From Rhizobium sp. BK251 (GTDB lineage Bacteria > Pseudomonadota > Alphaproteobacteria > Rhizobiales > Rhizobiaceae): DNA of 64,000 nt. The notes under the pieces are model-generated. The model was not told the origin of the DNA and did not search any database. It was given only the letters and a program-made list of their open reading frames with translations. Numbering within the stretch: the first letter of the stretch is position 1; each line of letters begins with the position of its first letter. Shown one piece after another: positions 50,830 through 58,535 of this stretch. The DNA is taken from assembly GCF_004345245.1 (NCBI RefSeq), contig NZ_SLUQ01000015.1:1-64000 (forward strand), written 5' to 3'. The translations under genes were made by a program, and so were the position numbers.

Positions 50830-50987
50830 GCTCTCCTCGCGGAGGCCGGAACCATGTTGATACGGCGCGAATTCTTAGATCCCTGATCCGTCGAGCTGCT
50901 GCCCCTCCAGGCCTTCCCAGGGTGAGAGCATCGAGAAGCGATTGACGTTGGCCGAGGGCATCGGCGTCCAGCACTTCAGTTCCGGCT
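50830..50987. repeat. Dispersed repeat, copy B (partner 21085-21241)
   Basis: This copy matches 21085-21241 closely and ends abruptly at about 50987, just after the GH16 gene stop on the minus strand. It contains the gene tail described at 50875. It marks one end of a past rearrangement or gene conversion. Confidence 0.85.
50875..50987 (-). pseudogene. C-terminal remnant of the DUF551-like hypothetical gene
   Basis: In the minus-strand frame ending with TAA at 50875-50877 the last residues read PELKCWTPMPSANVNRFSML and end LDGSGI. They differ by only a few residues from the end of the intact protein at 21129-21434. There is no start and no upstream part. The truncated gene lies immediately downstream of the GH16 gene on the same strand. 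Confidence 0.8.
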
Positions 50988-50998
50988 ACGACCGCATC

Positions 50999-52294
50999 CT
51001 ATTTCCAGACCTTGACCCACTCGACCGGCATTCGAGCGGGGAACGTCGCTGGATCCGCGGGCTTGGTGACGAGGCCGCCAACGGCGATGTTGAGCATCAG
51101 GTAGCAGTCCTTCGACGGGAAGACGTTTGGCACTGTCATGTACGGAACATCATCGCAGAAAAAAGTTGCTGCCTGCTGACCCCAATAGACGCCCCAGACA
51201 TGAGGCTGAGCAATGTCGATGCCGAGCTGCGGCAGGCGTAGCGAAAACATGGTGTGAGCACCGCTATCTGCCTTCCAATGGACGGTCGTTCCAACCTGGT
51301 CGAGTGAGCCAGCTTTCGAGAAGAAGCCTTCGAACATGTCAAACTCTATCGACGGCCAGGACAGATCCGTGGCGACGAACCAGAATGCCGGCCAGCACCC
51401 CTGCACTCTCGGCATGGTCAGCTTCGCCTCGACATAGCTGCCGACGTTGATCGTATTGAAGTTGCGCTGCGTCGAGATCAGGCTTGCCGAGAAGCGGAAC
51501 GGTTGCACCTGGCCGCCGACGACATCCCAGCCGCAAGGGATCGGAGTTCCCGTTGCGTCCTTGACGCCGTCTTGGAAAAATTCCGACTGCAGGTTGAACT
51601 TGCCGTCGACGGTCAGAAATGGTGTCGTACCCGGGTTGATGACTGCGTCAGCGTAGTAGCCGACTTCCTTGTTGGTTGCCTGTGTGCGGCCATGGGCCAA
51701 TCGGGTACCCCAGCACGGCGTGATCCCGTCTGCCTTGAGACCGCCATCCGTGGCCGCGAAGCCTGTGCCAAACGTCTCGCTGAAGGCGAGCGTCATATTG
51801 GCGGGGCGCTGTAGCAAACCGGACAACGACGGCAGAACAGCGCCTTGTTGCAAGCCGGTAAGTGCGGCGACGTCGCCTGAGATAACTCCGGTTCCCCGTG
51901 TGATCTTTACGGACGGGTTGTTCTGCGGCCAGCCCACGATCAGACGGAACCGTTTGGCGCCAAGCTCCTGCTTGAGCGTCACGGCGATGACCTTGGACTG
52001 CTCGCCGGGATGAAACGCGGCGTAGCCCTCGGCGCGGTTGAACTGGAAGCCTTCGACGGCGGTGTCGTTCTGGGTCACATATTTCACGACGATCGTCTGC
52101 GCGGCCGGTGCATCAAGCACGATCGGCACGCGGGCGACGCGGTCGCCGGGCGCGACAAAGGCGTCCCGCACATAAAGGTTGAGGCCTTCATGATTGAAGG
52201 CCGGTTGAGGCGATGGCGCCGCCGCTTCCGTAGCCTTCACCATCAATGCCATGATCTGCTGGGCGAGATTGTTCTGCTCTGTTGTTAGGTTCAT
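50999..52294 (-). CDS. Glycoside hydrolase family 16 protein with Calx-beta-like N-terminal domain
   Basis: The 431-residue protein has an N-terminal beta domain, residues 35-120, that looks like a Calx-beta repeat (RVPIVLDAPAAQTIVVKYVT then DTAVEGFQFN). The catalytic GH16 part follows. The active-site ExDxxE motif is EFDMFE at 317-322, after GCWPAFWFV, and the family ends with a VEWVKVW strand. GH16 enzymes cut beta-1,3 or beta-1,4 glucans and galactans. I see no N-terminal signal peptide, so export, if any, would need another route such as type I secretion. The start is ATG 52294. Confidence 0.82.
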   Translation of the reverse strand: MNLTTEQNNLAQQIMALMVKATEAAAPSPQPAFNHEGLNLYVRDAFVAPGDRVARVPIVLDAPAAQTIVVKYVTQNDTAVEGFQFNRAEGYAAFHPGEQSKVIAVTLKQELGAKRFRLIVGWPQNNPSVKITRGTGVISGDVAALTGLQQGAVLPSLSGLLQRPANMTLAFSETFGTGFAATDGGLKADGITPCWGTRLAHGRTQATNKEVGYYADAVINPGTTPFLTVDGKFNLQSEFFQDGVKDATGTPIPCGWDVVGGQVQPFRFSASLISTQRNFNTINVGSYVEAKLTMPRVQGCWPAFWFVATDLSWPSIEFDMFEGFFSKAGSLDQVGTTVHWKADSGAHTMFSLRLPQLGIDIAQPHVWGVYWGQQAATFFCDDVPYMTVPNVFPSKDCYLMLNIAVGGLVTKPADPATFPARMPVEWVKVWK

Positions 52295-52492
52295 TTCCCG
52301 CTCTCCACATTGTGCTGATCCAGACTGCAGGCGCAACCACGAAAGAGCCCAGATGCCCGGTTTGGGGGCACGTAGGGGGCACGGGCCAAGCGCAACAAGG
52401 GTACACCCGGCCGGACGAACTTAAACTTTAGCGATTATAAATATATAAATCGAAACCAGCGCCAGTGCTACCGAAGATTTCGGCGGCGGGGG
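52295..52492. other. Intergenic region upstream of the GH16 gene
   Basis: This gap contains an AT-rich run (TATAAATATATAAAT, 52436-52450) that could be a promoter for the GH16 gene. There is also a G/C-rich tract nearer to it. No gene is visible. Confidence 0.4.
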
Positions 52493-52642
52493 TCAAATAG
52501 CTCGCCCGGCAGTATTCTGCACCAGTGTCCGCAGCCGCCTGATCTCGTCTGCTGCCTCTGGCAGGGCGGCGTGGGAAGTCAGGATGATCTCCGTAGATCT
52601 GATGAAAAGGGGAACCCCGGCGCGCGAGACTTGTGCCAGCAT
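52493..52642 (-). CDS. Small ORF of 49 aa coupled to the crotonase gene
   Basis: ATG 52642 overlaps the stop of the crotonase gene as TGATG. The frame runs to TGA at 52493, encoding LAQVSRAGVPLFIRSTEIIL and a C-terminal helix (AADEIRRLRTLVQNTAGR). It may be a small real gene or the fragment of a larger one. I do not recognise a family. Confidence 0.35.
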   Translation of the reverse strand: MLAQVSRAGVPLFIRSTEIILTSHAALPEAADEIRRLRTLVQNTAGRAI

Positions 52643-53601
52643 CAATTGCCGTGGAAGATGGGCGGCCGACCTTCCGCCTGGGCGGTCAAGCCCTCGACAA
52701 AGTCCCTGGTGCGATAAAGCGCGCCATACTGGGCACCGAGCTTGGAGAACGCGGCGCCTTCACCGGAATCGATCGCCAAATGCGCCGACACCAAGGTTGT
52801 CTGGATGCCAAGAGGCGCGCATGCTGCCACCCTGTTGGCGATCGCTACCGCACGGTCGAGAGTCGCCTGGGGCGTCTCGGCGATCTCTTGCAGAATCCCC
52901 ATGCGGTACGCGTCTTCGGCGGTCCAATGGTCGCCAGTGAGCATGTATCGCATCGCGTTGCCCCAGCCTGCCTCCCGAACGAAGCGGACGGTTGAGCCGC
53001 CGCCGGGGAAACGCCCATGCGCGTTCTCGTCTTGACCGAAATTGGTGTTCGCCGCCGCAAGCCGAATGTCCGCGGACAGGAACAGTTCGTGAGCCATGTT
53101 CCATGTGTCGTCATGGACGGCAGCAATCAGTGGCTTGGTGCGCTGGACGCCGTAGTTGAGGGGATTGACGATGTGGGTAAGGCCAGCGAGTGGACTTCCG
53201 GAATGCGCGACGGCCCGGTACGCCTCGACGTCGATACCACGGGAGAAGCAGTCCCCATGGCCAAAAAGGATCGCCGCTCGAAGCGACGGATCGTGGTCAT
53301 AGTCGTAAATCGCCCTGGCCAATGCCTGAAACGTCTCAGGGTCGACCCGGTTCTGTACCTCGGGCCGATTGAGACCGAATAGCACCACATGTCCGCGACG
53401 TTCGATCGTCAGCTTCGTATCCGGCTGCAGCGGTACCTCGGCAAGAGTCGTCTGCTGCGCGGCTGCCTCGGCAAAAGGTTGCTGGCTGGGTTGGGATTGT
53501 TGCGCGAGTGCAGACGTCGCTGCGATCGCGGGAACCACGGCAGCAATTGTTGCGGTCGCCTTGATGAGGTCGCGGCGCGCGATGGCTGGTTCTTTTTTCA
53601 T
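52642..53601 (-). CDS. Enoyl-CoA hydratase/isomerase-family (crotonase) protein with a Tat-like leader
   Basis: The 319-residue protein begins MKKEPAIARRDLIKATATI, a twin-arginine-type n-region, then a hydrophobic core and a SALAQ cleavage site. From about residue 65 it is a crotonase: RRGHVVLFGLNRPEVQNRV, an ILFGHGDCFSRGID oxyanion loop, and a second loop at DDTWNMAHELFLSADIRLA. Typical crotonases are cytosolic and use CoA thioesters, so an exported member is odd. The usual catalytic Glu positions are not obviously conserved. It follows a membrane-protein gene, and both probably answer to the HxlR regulator at 54812. Confidence 0.78.
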   Translation of the reverse strand: MKKEPAIARRDLIKATATIAAVVPAIAATSALAQQSQPSQQPFAEAAAQQTTLAEVPLQPDTKLTIERRGHVVLFGLNRPEVQNRVDPETFQALARAIYDYDHDPSLRAAILFGHGDCFSRGIDVEAYRAVAHSGSPLAGLTHIVNPLNYGVQRTKPLIAAVHDDTWNMAHELFLSADIRLAAANTNFGQDENAHGRFPGGGSTVRFVREAGWGNAMRYMLTGDHWTAEDAYRMGILQEIAETPQATLDRAVAIANRVAACAPLGIQTTLVSAHLAIDSGEGAAFSKLGAQYGALYRTRDFVEGLTAQAEGRPPIFHGN

Positions 53602-53658
53602 TCGTCTCAACTCCGATATTTTGGGGTTCTGGGGCCACAGATCTTTGTCGGTCATCCG

Positions 53659-54495
53659 TCAGGCAGCGACGGTTGCCAGCGGATGCGAGCGCCTGAGCAA
53701 CTGGCGCAATGAGAGCGCGTGCAGGATCAGGGACGTGGGCACGGTGAAGGCGGGAATGATCGCCATGGGATATGCCCCGGTCGACAGATTGGGATGATCA
53801 AAGGCAAAGCGCTGCAGCGGCCCGGGCGAGGTAAGCGCTCCCAAGGTCACTGCGACGGCGAGATCGGTGATACCGATGAAGTTCCAAATCACAGCGGACC
53901 TCGTGCTGCCCGGCTTGCCTCTCGCGAGCGCGATGGCCGTTGGAAGGGCCAGTAGGCCGGTGATGACATCGCCGGTTCCGGCCGGCAAGGCGAAGAGACC
54001 TGGCGTGGTCCCCACCAACCAATTCACGAGGAAAACGCCCCCGATCACTCTGTAGGCTTGCAGTCCGATCAGCCAACTGGCGGGCATCGCATCGAGTAGC
54101 GTGCCAATCCGGCTTGAACGCCACAGCAACACGATGACCAGCGTCGCGGGCACGACGATCATTATCGGCAGCAACGGAATCGCGGTGACGCCTGGGAGAA
54201 GGAGGCCCCTCGCGACGATCGCCCAGGCGACGCCGTGCCAGATGGTCAGCGGAATGGAGATAGCCAACCAGGTTGACCTGCGCTGCGACGCCGTCAGTGA
54301 CGTGCGCGACAGTCCCGCCCACGCTCCCGCGAGCACGATGAGATGCACGGCGATGCGCGCAACGATCACGGAAATGCCTGAGGTTTGAAGCCCGGGAATC
54401 GCGATGAGCGCGGCAAGCCAGAGGCCGGTCGCGATGGCAATGCCAGCGAAAGCCGCCGCCGGACTGATGGAGTTGGAGGTGTTGTTCGACGCCAA
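53659..54495 (-). CDS. Polytopic membrane protein, unknown function
   Basis: This 278-residue protein has about eight hydrophobic helices (for example AAAFAGIAIATGLWLAALIA near residue 14, AIPLLPIMIVVPATLVIVLL near 104, LIGLQAYRVIGGVFLVNWLV near 142). It has no domain that I recognise. TTG 54495 is preceded by AGAGGG at seven bases, which gives the best start. It is first in the operon with the crotonase and is divergent from the HxlR gene across two operator-like palindromes. A transport or membrane-enzyme role is possible. Confidence 0.72.
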   Translation of the reverse strand: MASNNTSNSISPAAAFAGIAIATGLWLAALIAIPGLQTSGISVIVARIAVHLIVLAGAWAGLSRTSLTASQRRSTWLAISIPLTIWHGVAWAIVARGLLLPGVTAIPLLPIMIVVPATLVIVLLWRSSRIGTLLDAMPASWLIGLQAYRVIGGVFLVNWLVGTTPGLFALPAGTGDVITGLLALPTAIALARGKPGSTRSAVIWNFIGITDLAVAVTLGALTSPGPLQRFAFDHPNLSTGAYPMAIIPAFTVPTSLILHALSLRQLLRRSHPLATVAA

Positions 54496-54621
54496 TGGGA
54501 AACCCTCTTCGTTGGGTGAGTTCGGTGGCGTTCTTCGGCGATCAGCGTTGGACCTCGCATTGAGCGACAAGCGGCATGGCCGCGGTCGCCTCGAACGGAG
54601 CGCCCGCCAAAAACAGTATTA

Positions 54622-54638
54622 ACTCTTATAATAAGAGT
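54622..54638. promoter_or_regulatory. HxlR-type operator 1, perfect palindrome ACTCTTATAATAAGAGT
   Basis: A perfect 17-bp palindrome lies in the divergent gap, 127 bases before the membrane-protein start. Together with the second copy at 54756 it suggests that the HxlR protein controls the membrane-protein/crotonase operon. Confidence 0.7.
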
Positions 54639-54755
54639 GACTGTTTTGCAAACAGTTTCTCCGTGCTGAGCAACCAGACATGTGCGGCCAAATCGACCTC
54701 CTCAACACGCCCAGGCTTTGAATCGCCAAACAAGCTGTTGCTGCCGACGAAAGTG

Positions 54756-54772
54756 TCTCTTATAATCAGAGT
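54756..54772. promoter_or_regulatory. HxlR-type operator 2, TCTCTTATAATCAGAGT
   Basis: Two differences from operator 1 (54622). It lies about 40 bases before the HxlR ATG and overlaps the probable promoter of that gene, in keeping with autoregulation. Confidence 0.68.
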
Positions 54773-54811
54773 ATCGCTCGCAATCTCCGGCGGGCTTGGG
54801 GAAAGATTGAG

Positions 54812-55381
54812 ATGCGCTCGAAGGGCTTCGATGGAATGGTTTGCTCGATCGCCGGCGTCATGGGCGCGATTGGAGACCGGTGGGGTTTGGTGATCCTGCG
54901 CGATCTTGTGTGCGGGCTCAGCCGGTACGAGGATTTTCGCCAGTCGTCGGGCGTAACCAATGCGACCCTAAGCGACCGCCTGAAGCACCTCGAAGCGAGA
55001 GGCCTCATTGAGCGGCGGCTTTATCAGGTGAATCCGGAAAGGTTCGAGTACGTCCTGACCCAGAAGGGTTGGCAAATCGCGCCTATGATGCCCGTGCTCG
55101 CTCAGATCGGGGATCGCTTGGGTATGTCCGGAGCGTCAGAGCCGCCGATGACATTCTTCAATCGCAAAACGGGCGCCGAGGTACGTTGGAGCTTTGTCGA
55201 TCAGGAAACTGGCGAGCAGGTAAGCCCGGCGGATCTCGAAATTAAAGAGGGTCCCGGCGCAGACGATCTGGTTCGATGGCGATTGTCCCGTGGAGGGCGA
55301 CTCGACAGACATATGGCAGACAACGCTTCCCGCGCGCCAGCCGGCACGGCATCCGCTGGCGCAGAGCAAGATGAGAGCTGA
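54812..55381 (+). CDS. HxlR-family transcriptional regulator
   Basis: This 189-residue regulator has the HxlR winged helix: CSIAGVMGAIGDRWGLVILR near residue 11, GLSRYEDFRQSSGVTNATLS near 35, and RLKHLEARGLIERR near 57. The C-terminal 80 residues exceed the usual short HxlR length and look like a small effector domain ending in a disordered tail. It is divergent from a membrane-protein/crotonase operon, with two palindromes between them. Confidence 0.86.
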   Translation: MRSKGFDGMVCSIAGVMGAIGDRWGLVILRDLVCGLSRYEDFRQSSGVTNATLSDRLKHLEARGLIERRLYQVNPERFEYVLTQKGWQIAPMMPVLAQIGDRLGMSGASEPPMTFFNRKTGAEVRWSFVDQETGEQVSPADLEIKEGPGADDLVRWRLSRGGRLDRHMADNASRAPAGTASAGAEQDES

Positions 55382-55467
55382 ACAGTAGCACCCGTCGGCT
55401 GACATGAGGGGTAACGCGACCGTGTCCCGCCGAGATCAAGGCCCGTGCCTGACCCTCCACCCGGACC

Positions 55468-56031
55468 TCAGGCGGGCAAAAGCCCCGCTGCGCGGTAGCT
55501 CTCGATGAGAGTATCGTAGAGGGCGATGTCCGCACGGCTTCTGGCGGTGAGCTGTGCACCCGCGACCGCGGCGAAGATGGCATTGGCGCGTGCCTCGCTT
55601 GCATCCGCCTCGACTACGCCGGTGGCGAGCAACGCCTTTTTCAACCACGCGACATTGACGTCGGCGAAGGTCTGAACTTCCCTTTTCACTAGGTCCGGCA
55701 GGTCATCATACTCTGCACCCATGAAACTGCAGAGGCACATTCGGTTCTCGTCTTCGAGTGCCCGGCGGAATGTCACCGGAAAATAGCGCAGGAGCTCGGC
55801 GGGATCGGAATTTTCGCTCCAGATCCTGTCCAGGTCGGCGGAAGAGTCCTCCCAATATCGCTTCGCGACCGCTGACGCCAAATCGGCCTTGCTCGGAAAA
55901 TGATAATAGAGACTGGCAGCCTTGATGCCCACCTCGGCCGCGAGATCGCGCATGCTGAGGCCGCCATAGCCGTGCGCCTGTGCTGACTTCTTTGCAGCCT
56001 CGAGAATGTCTTCACGCGCATTCGAGCTCAT
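55468..56031 (-). CDS. TetR/AcrR-family transcriptional regulator
   Basis: This 187-residue regulator has a helix-turn-helix LSMRDLAAEVGIKAASLYYH (about residues 25-44) then FPSKADLASAV. The C-terminal half is a helical ligand domain that includes a FMGAEYDDLPDLVKREVQTF stretch. ATG 56031 has AAAGG seven bases upstream. It is divergent from the amidase gene, and the perfect palindrome at 56108-56125 between them is its likely operator. Confidence 0.86.
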   Translation of the reverse strand: MSSNAREDILEAAKKSAQAHGYGGLSMRDLAAEVGIKAASLYYHFPSKADLASAVAKRYWEDSSADLDRIWSENSDPAELLRYFPVTFRRALEDENRMCLCSFMGAEYDDLPDLVKREVQTFADVNVAWLKKALLATGVVEADASEARANAIFAAVAGAQLTARSRADIALYDTLIESYRAAGLLPA

Positions 56032-56075
56032 TTCCACGCCTTTCTGATCGGTCCCAGTTAATCGAAAAAAGGGGG

Positions 56076-56125
56076 TTGACCAAGGGAAAGTTCGCTTCTA
56101 ACTTGATCTAACTAACGTTAGTTAG
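56076..56125 (+). promoter_or_regulatory. Amidase promoter with a perfect TetR palindrome
   Basis: TTGACC (56076-56081), a 17-base spacer and TAACTT (56099-56104) form a promoter. The perfect 18-bp palindrome CTAACTAACGTTAGTTAG (56108-56125) starts three bases after the -10 and covers the transcription start. This is a typical TetR repression layout. Confidence 0.78.
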
Positions 56126-56141
56126 GTACAAGGATGGAAAA

Positions 56142-57545
56142 ATGCAACAGGAAAAGCTCCACTACACCGACGCCACGAAGCTGGCCGAACTCATCCGAAC
56201 CAAGCAGGTCTCGCCCGTCGAGGTCATCACAGCGCATCTCGATCGTATCGAGGCGGTAAATCCCAGGGTAAATGCCATCGTCACGCTCGCCACCGGCGCG
56301 CTGGAAGCCGCCAAGAACGCGGAAGCCGCGGTCATGTCCGGTGAGGAGCTCGGTCCTCTTCACGGGGTGCCGTTCACGGTCAAGGACAGCATCGACACGG
56401 CGGGCGTCCTCACGCAGCGTGGCTCACCGATCTTCAAGGATCACGTTCCGGATACCGACGCCATCGCCGTCGCCAGGATCAAGGCTGCGGGCGGCATCCT
56501 CATTGCAAAGACGAATCTGCCGGAGTTCGCATACTCGGTCGAGAGCGACAACCTGCTGACGGGGCGCACGAACAACCCGTGGAACCTCGACTATACCCCC
56601 GGCGGATCGAGCGGCGGCGAATCTGCTGCGATCGCTGCCGGCATGTCCCCCCTCGGCCTGGGCAGTGACGTTTCCATCTCGACTCGTGGCCCGGCAGCGC
56701 ATGTCGGTATCGTCGGCCTCAAGGCGACCCACGGTCGCGTACCGGCGACGGGACACTGGCCGCGCGTGCCGCGCCGTTTCTGGCATATTGGCCCGATGGC
56801 ACGCAGCGTTCGCGATGTGGCGCTTGCCTATTCACTGCTCGCTGGTCCCGATGGCGCCGACGGCTTCGCCTCCATTGCGTCCGGTGTCGACACTGGCCTG
56901 GGTCCCTGGACCCGTCCTCTGCGCGTGGGCTGGCTGACGGACTTCTTCGGGCCGCTCGATCCTGAAGTGGCTGCAACTGTGAAGGAAGCGGCAAAGGCCC
57001 TTGCCGGCGCAGGCGTTCAGGTCGAAGAGGTCAAGCTGCCAATCCTGAAGGAAACCGATGGCGTCAGCATCTTCTGGCAACTGCAGCAGATGGAAACCCG
57101 GTCGGTATTCGAGAAGGTTACTGCTGGCCACGAAGACAAGGTCTTCCGTCATGTCAAGGCGATCTTCGGCACGCCCGACACATCGATAAAGGATTTTGTC
57201 GCAGGTGAGGAGGTTCAGGAGCAGCTTCGCGACACCTTCGCCGAGTACTTCAGGAACTACGATGTGCTGCTTTGCCCGGTGACCCCGTTCCCGGCAACAA
57301 AGCATGGTCTCGACGATGTCGTGATCGAGGGCAAGGCATACTCGCCGTTCCAGGTGATGAACGCGACCTCGATCTTCAGCCTTACCGGCAATCCGGCAAT
57401 GACGCTGCGCTTCGGAACGAGCAAAAACGGTCTGCCGATCGGCGTCCAGATCGTCTCCTCGTGGAACGCAGAGTCCAAGATGTTCGACGCTGCATCGCGC
57501 CTCGAAGAGCTGAGCCCGGTCCGCAACCTTCATCCGTCGCTATGA
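56142..57545 (+). CDS. Amidase signature family enzyme
   Basis: This is a 467-residue amidase of the GatA/fatty-acid-amide-hydrolase type. The catalytic triad is visible as Lys81 (FTVKDSIDT), cis-Ser156 (GGSSGGES) and the nucleophile Ser180. Around the nucleophile the text is GSDVSISTRGPAA, where the family normally has GSDxGGS(I/V)R, so the oxyanion glycines are replaced by Ser-Ile. This may change activity or substrate choice. It lies right after a TetR-controlled promoter, and a compound that frees the TetR protein may also be its amide substrate. Confidence 0.86.
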   Translation: MQQEKLHYTDATKLAELIRTKQVSPVEVITAHLDRIEAVNPRVNAIVTLATGALEAAKNAEAAVMSGEELGPLHGVPFTVKDSIDTAGVLTQRGSPIFKDHVPDTDAIAVARIKAAGGILIAKTNLPEFAYSVESDNLLTGRTNNPWNLDYTPGGSSGGESAAIAAGMSPLGLGSDVSISTRGPAAHVGIVGLKATHGRVPATGHWPRVPRRFWHIGPMARSVRDVALAYSLLAGPDGADGFASIASGVDTGLGPWTRPLRVGWLTDFFGPLDPEVAATVKEAAKALAGAGVQVEEVKLPILKETDGVSIFWQLQQMETRSVFEKVTAGHEDKVFRHVKAIFGTPDTSIKDFVAGEEVQEQLRDTFAEYFRNYDVLLCPVTPFPATKHGLDDVVIEGKAYSPFQVMNATSIFSLTGNPAMTLRFGTSKNGLPIGVQIVSSWNAESKMFDAASRLEELSPVRNLHPSL

Positions 57546-57552
57546 CAACGAG

Positions 57553-57578
57553 GCACCCGGTAGTTCGCTTCCGGGTGC
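57553..57578 (+). terminator. Hairpin downstream of the amidase gene
   Basis: GCACCCGG (57553-57560) and CCGGGTGC (57571-57578) are a perfect 8-bp stem with a 10-base loop, 8 bases after the amidase stop. There is no T-tract, so termination strength is uncertain. Confidence 0.5.
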
Positions 57579-57732
57579 GCCACCTGTACCGAGCGCGGCG
57601 GTCCGCTACTTTCCGGCGTCGCCCCTTCGGTACTCGACGCTCAAATCATCAAGCTGCTCACGGTCGCCGACTACGAGGCCTCACACGTCGCTCCCAATCA
57701 CGCCAACTTCTCCAGCATCGCGAGCCGCAGAC

Positions 57733-57870
57733 ACCTCCGCGCTGGAGGAGGTCGGCGCGGTTGACGTCCGCTGCCATCACGTTGACTGGAAGGTCGCCCG
57801 TGCGGACGTCCGGTGTGGGAGCCTCGGCGAGACGAAGACCGTCTGCATCGCCGAACTCGTCGCCTTTACC
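57733..57870 (-). pseudogene. N-terminal remnant of a quinone-oxidoreductase-like (zinc-type ADH) gene
   Basis: The minus-strand frame reads FGDADGLRLAEAPTPDVRTG then NVMAADVNRADLLQRGG, the usual beginning of QOR-type medium-chain dehydrogenases. The first residues (VKAT) are in a different frame, and everything after GG is lost. No start or catalytic domain remains. It sits just downstream of the SRPBCC gene. The remaining DNA between 57579 and 57732 shows no gene. Confidence 0.6.
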
Positions 57871-57880
57871 TTGTCGCTCC

Positions 57881-58417
57881 TCACTTCGCCAGCGCCCGAC
57901 GGGCGATGCTTGCTGCGAAGAGCGGTGTCTCGCGGCTGTTGTGGTCGCTGCCGGCTGCCTGTCGCGCCGCGGCGGCGTCCTCAAACTTGACGCCGTGGTC
58001 ATCAAGGAAATTCATGAACGCATCTGTGGGATGGGCGGTGACGCGGTTGGTGTAGCGGGTGCGGTTGCCGTCGATTTTCTCCGCGATCAGTTCCCAAACG
58101 ACGTTGACCTGGGTGCGGCCGTTGGTAGTGAAGACGTCCGAAATCGAGTTCATGCGGCAGTAGACGGGTTCGGCGACCTCTGCGACGTAGTGCTGGACGA
58201 CGAGGCCGGAGCCAATCTGCTCGACGTTGATCGACATGCGACGGCCGTCATCGGTCCATGTTACGCCGGCGGCTATGTGGTCCGGCGGGCAGCAGCGCAG
58301 ATATTCGGCTTCAGGCAGGTTGAAGAGCCAGTCGGCGATGTCGAGCTTTTCGATCGGAGCGTCGATTTCGGCGGAGTATGCCGATTGGGAGAGAATTGTA
58401 TCGAGGACCTTGACCAT
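57881..58417 (-). CDS. SRPBCC-like hypothetical protein
   Basis: This 178-residue cytosolic protein has alternating strands and a C-terminal helix (PTDAFMNFLDDHGVKFEDAA). Its layout is like that of the START/SRPBCC ligand-binding fold. VVWELIAEKIDGNRTRYTNR near residue 107 gives the central strands. No catalytic motif is clear. It is divergent from the LysR gene at 58536, which probably activates it. The fold assignment is by pattern only. Confidence 0.6.
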   Translation of the reverse strand: MVKVLDTILSQSAYSAEIDAPIEKLDIADWLFNLPEAEYLRCCPPDHIAAGVTWTDDGRRMSINVEQIGSGLVVQHYVAEVAEPVYCRMNSISDVFTTNGRTQVNVVWELIAEKIDGNRTRYTNRVTAHPTDAFMNFLDDHGVKFEDAAAARQAAGSDHNSRETPLFAASIARRALAK

Positions 58418-58424
58418 CGCATTG

Positions 58425-58468
58425 TTCCTTCTGCTGAATGAGCACGAACGCTCGTTGACGAGAAGGAA
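58425..58468. promoter_or_regulatory. Nested LysR-type dyad between SRPBCC and LysR genes
   Basis: TTCCTTCT (58425-58432) and AGAAGGAA (58461-58468) are perfect inverted repeats. GAGC (58440-58443) and GCTC (58450-58453) form a smaller one with the same centre, at 58446.5. LysR proteins bind such paired dyads between divergent genes. Confidence 0.6.
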
Positions 58469-58535
58469 TGTGCTCCGGATGCCTACAGATGATAACGAAC
58501 TGAATGCTCGAAACCGTTTTGCGTCGTAGGCAAAG

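Noticed and set aside
57272..58441. Plus-strand open frame from the end of the amidase through the SRPBCC gene
   Set aside because: It overlaps the amidase out of frame and the SRPBCC gene in reverse; the product has no family-like segment.
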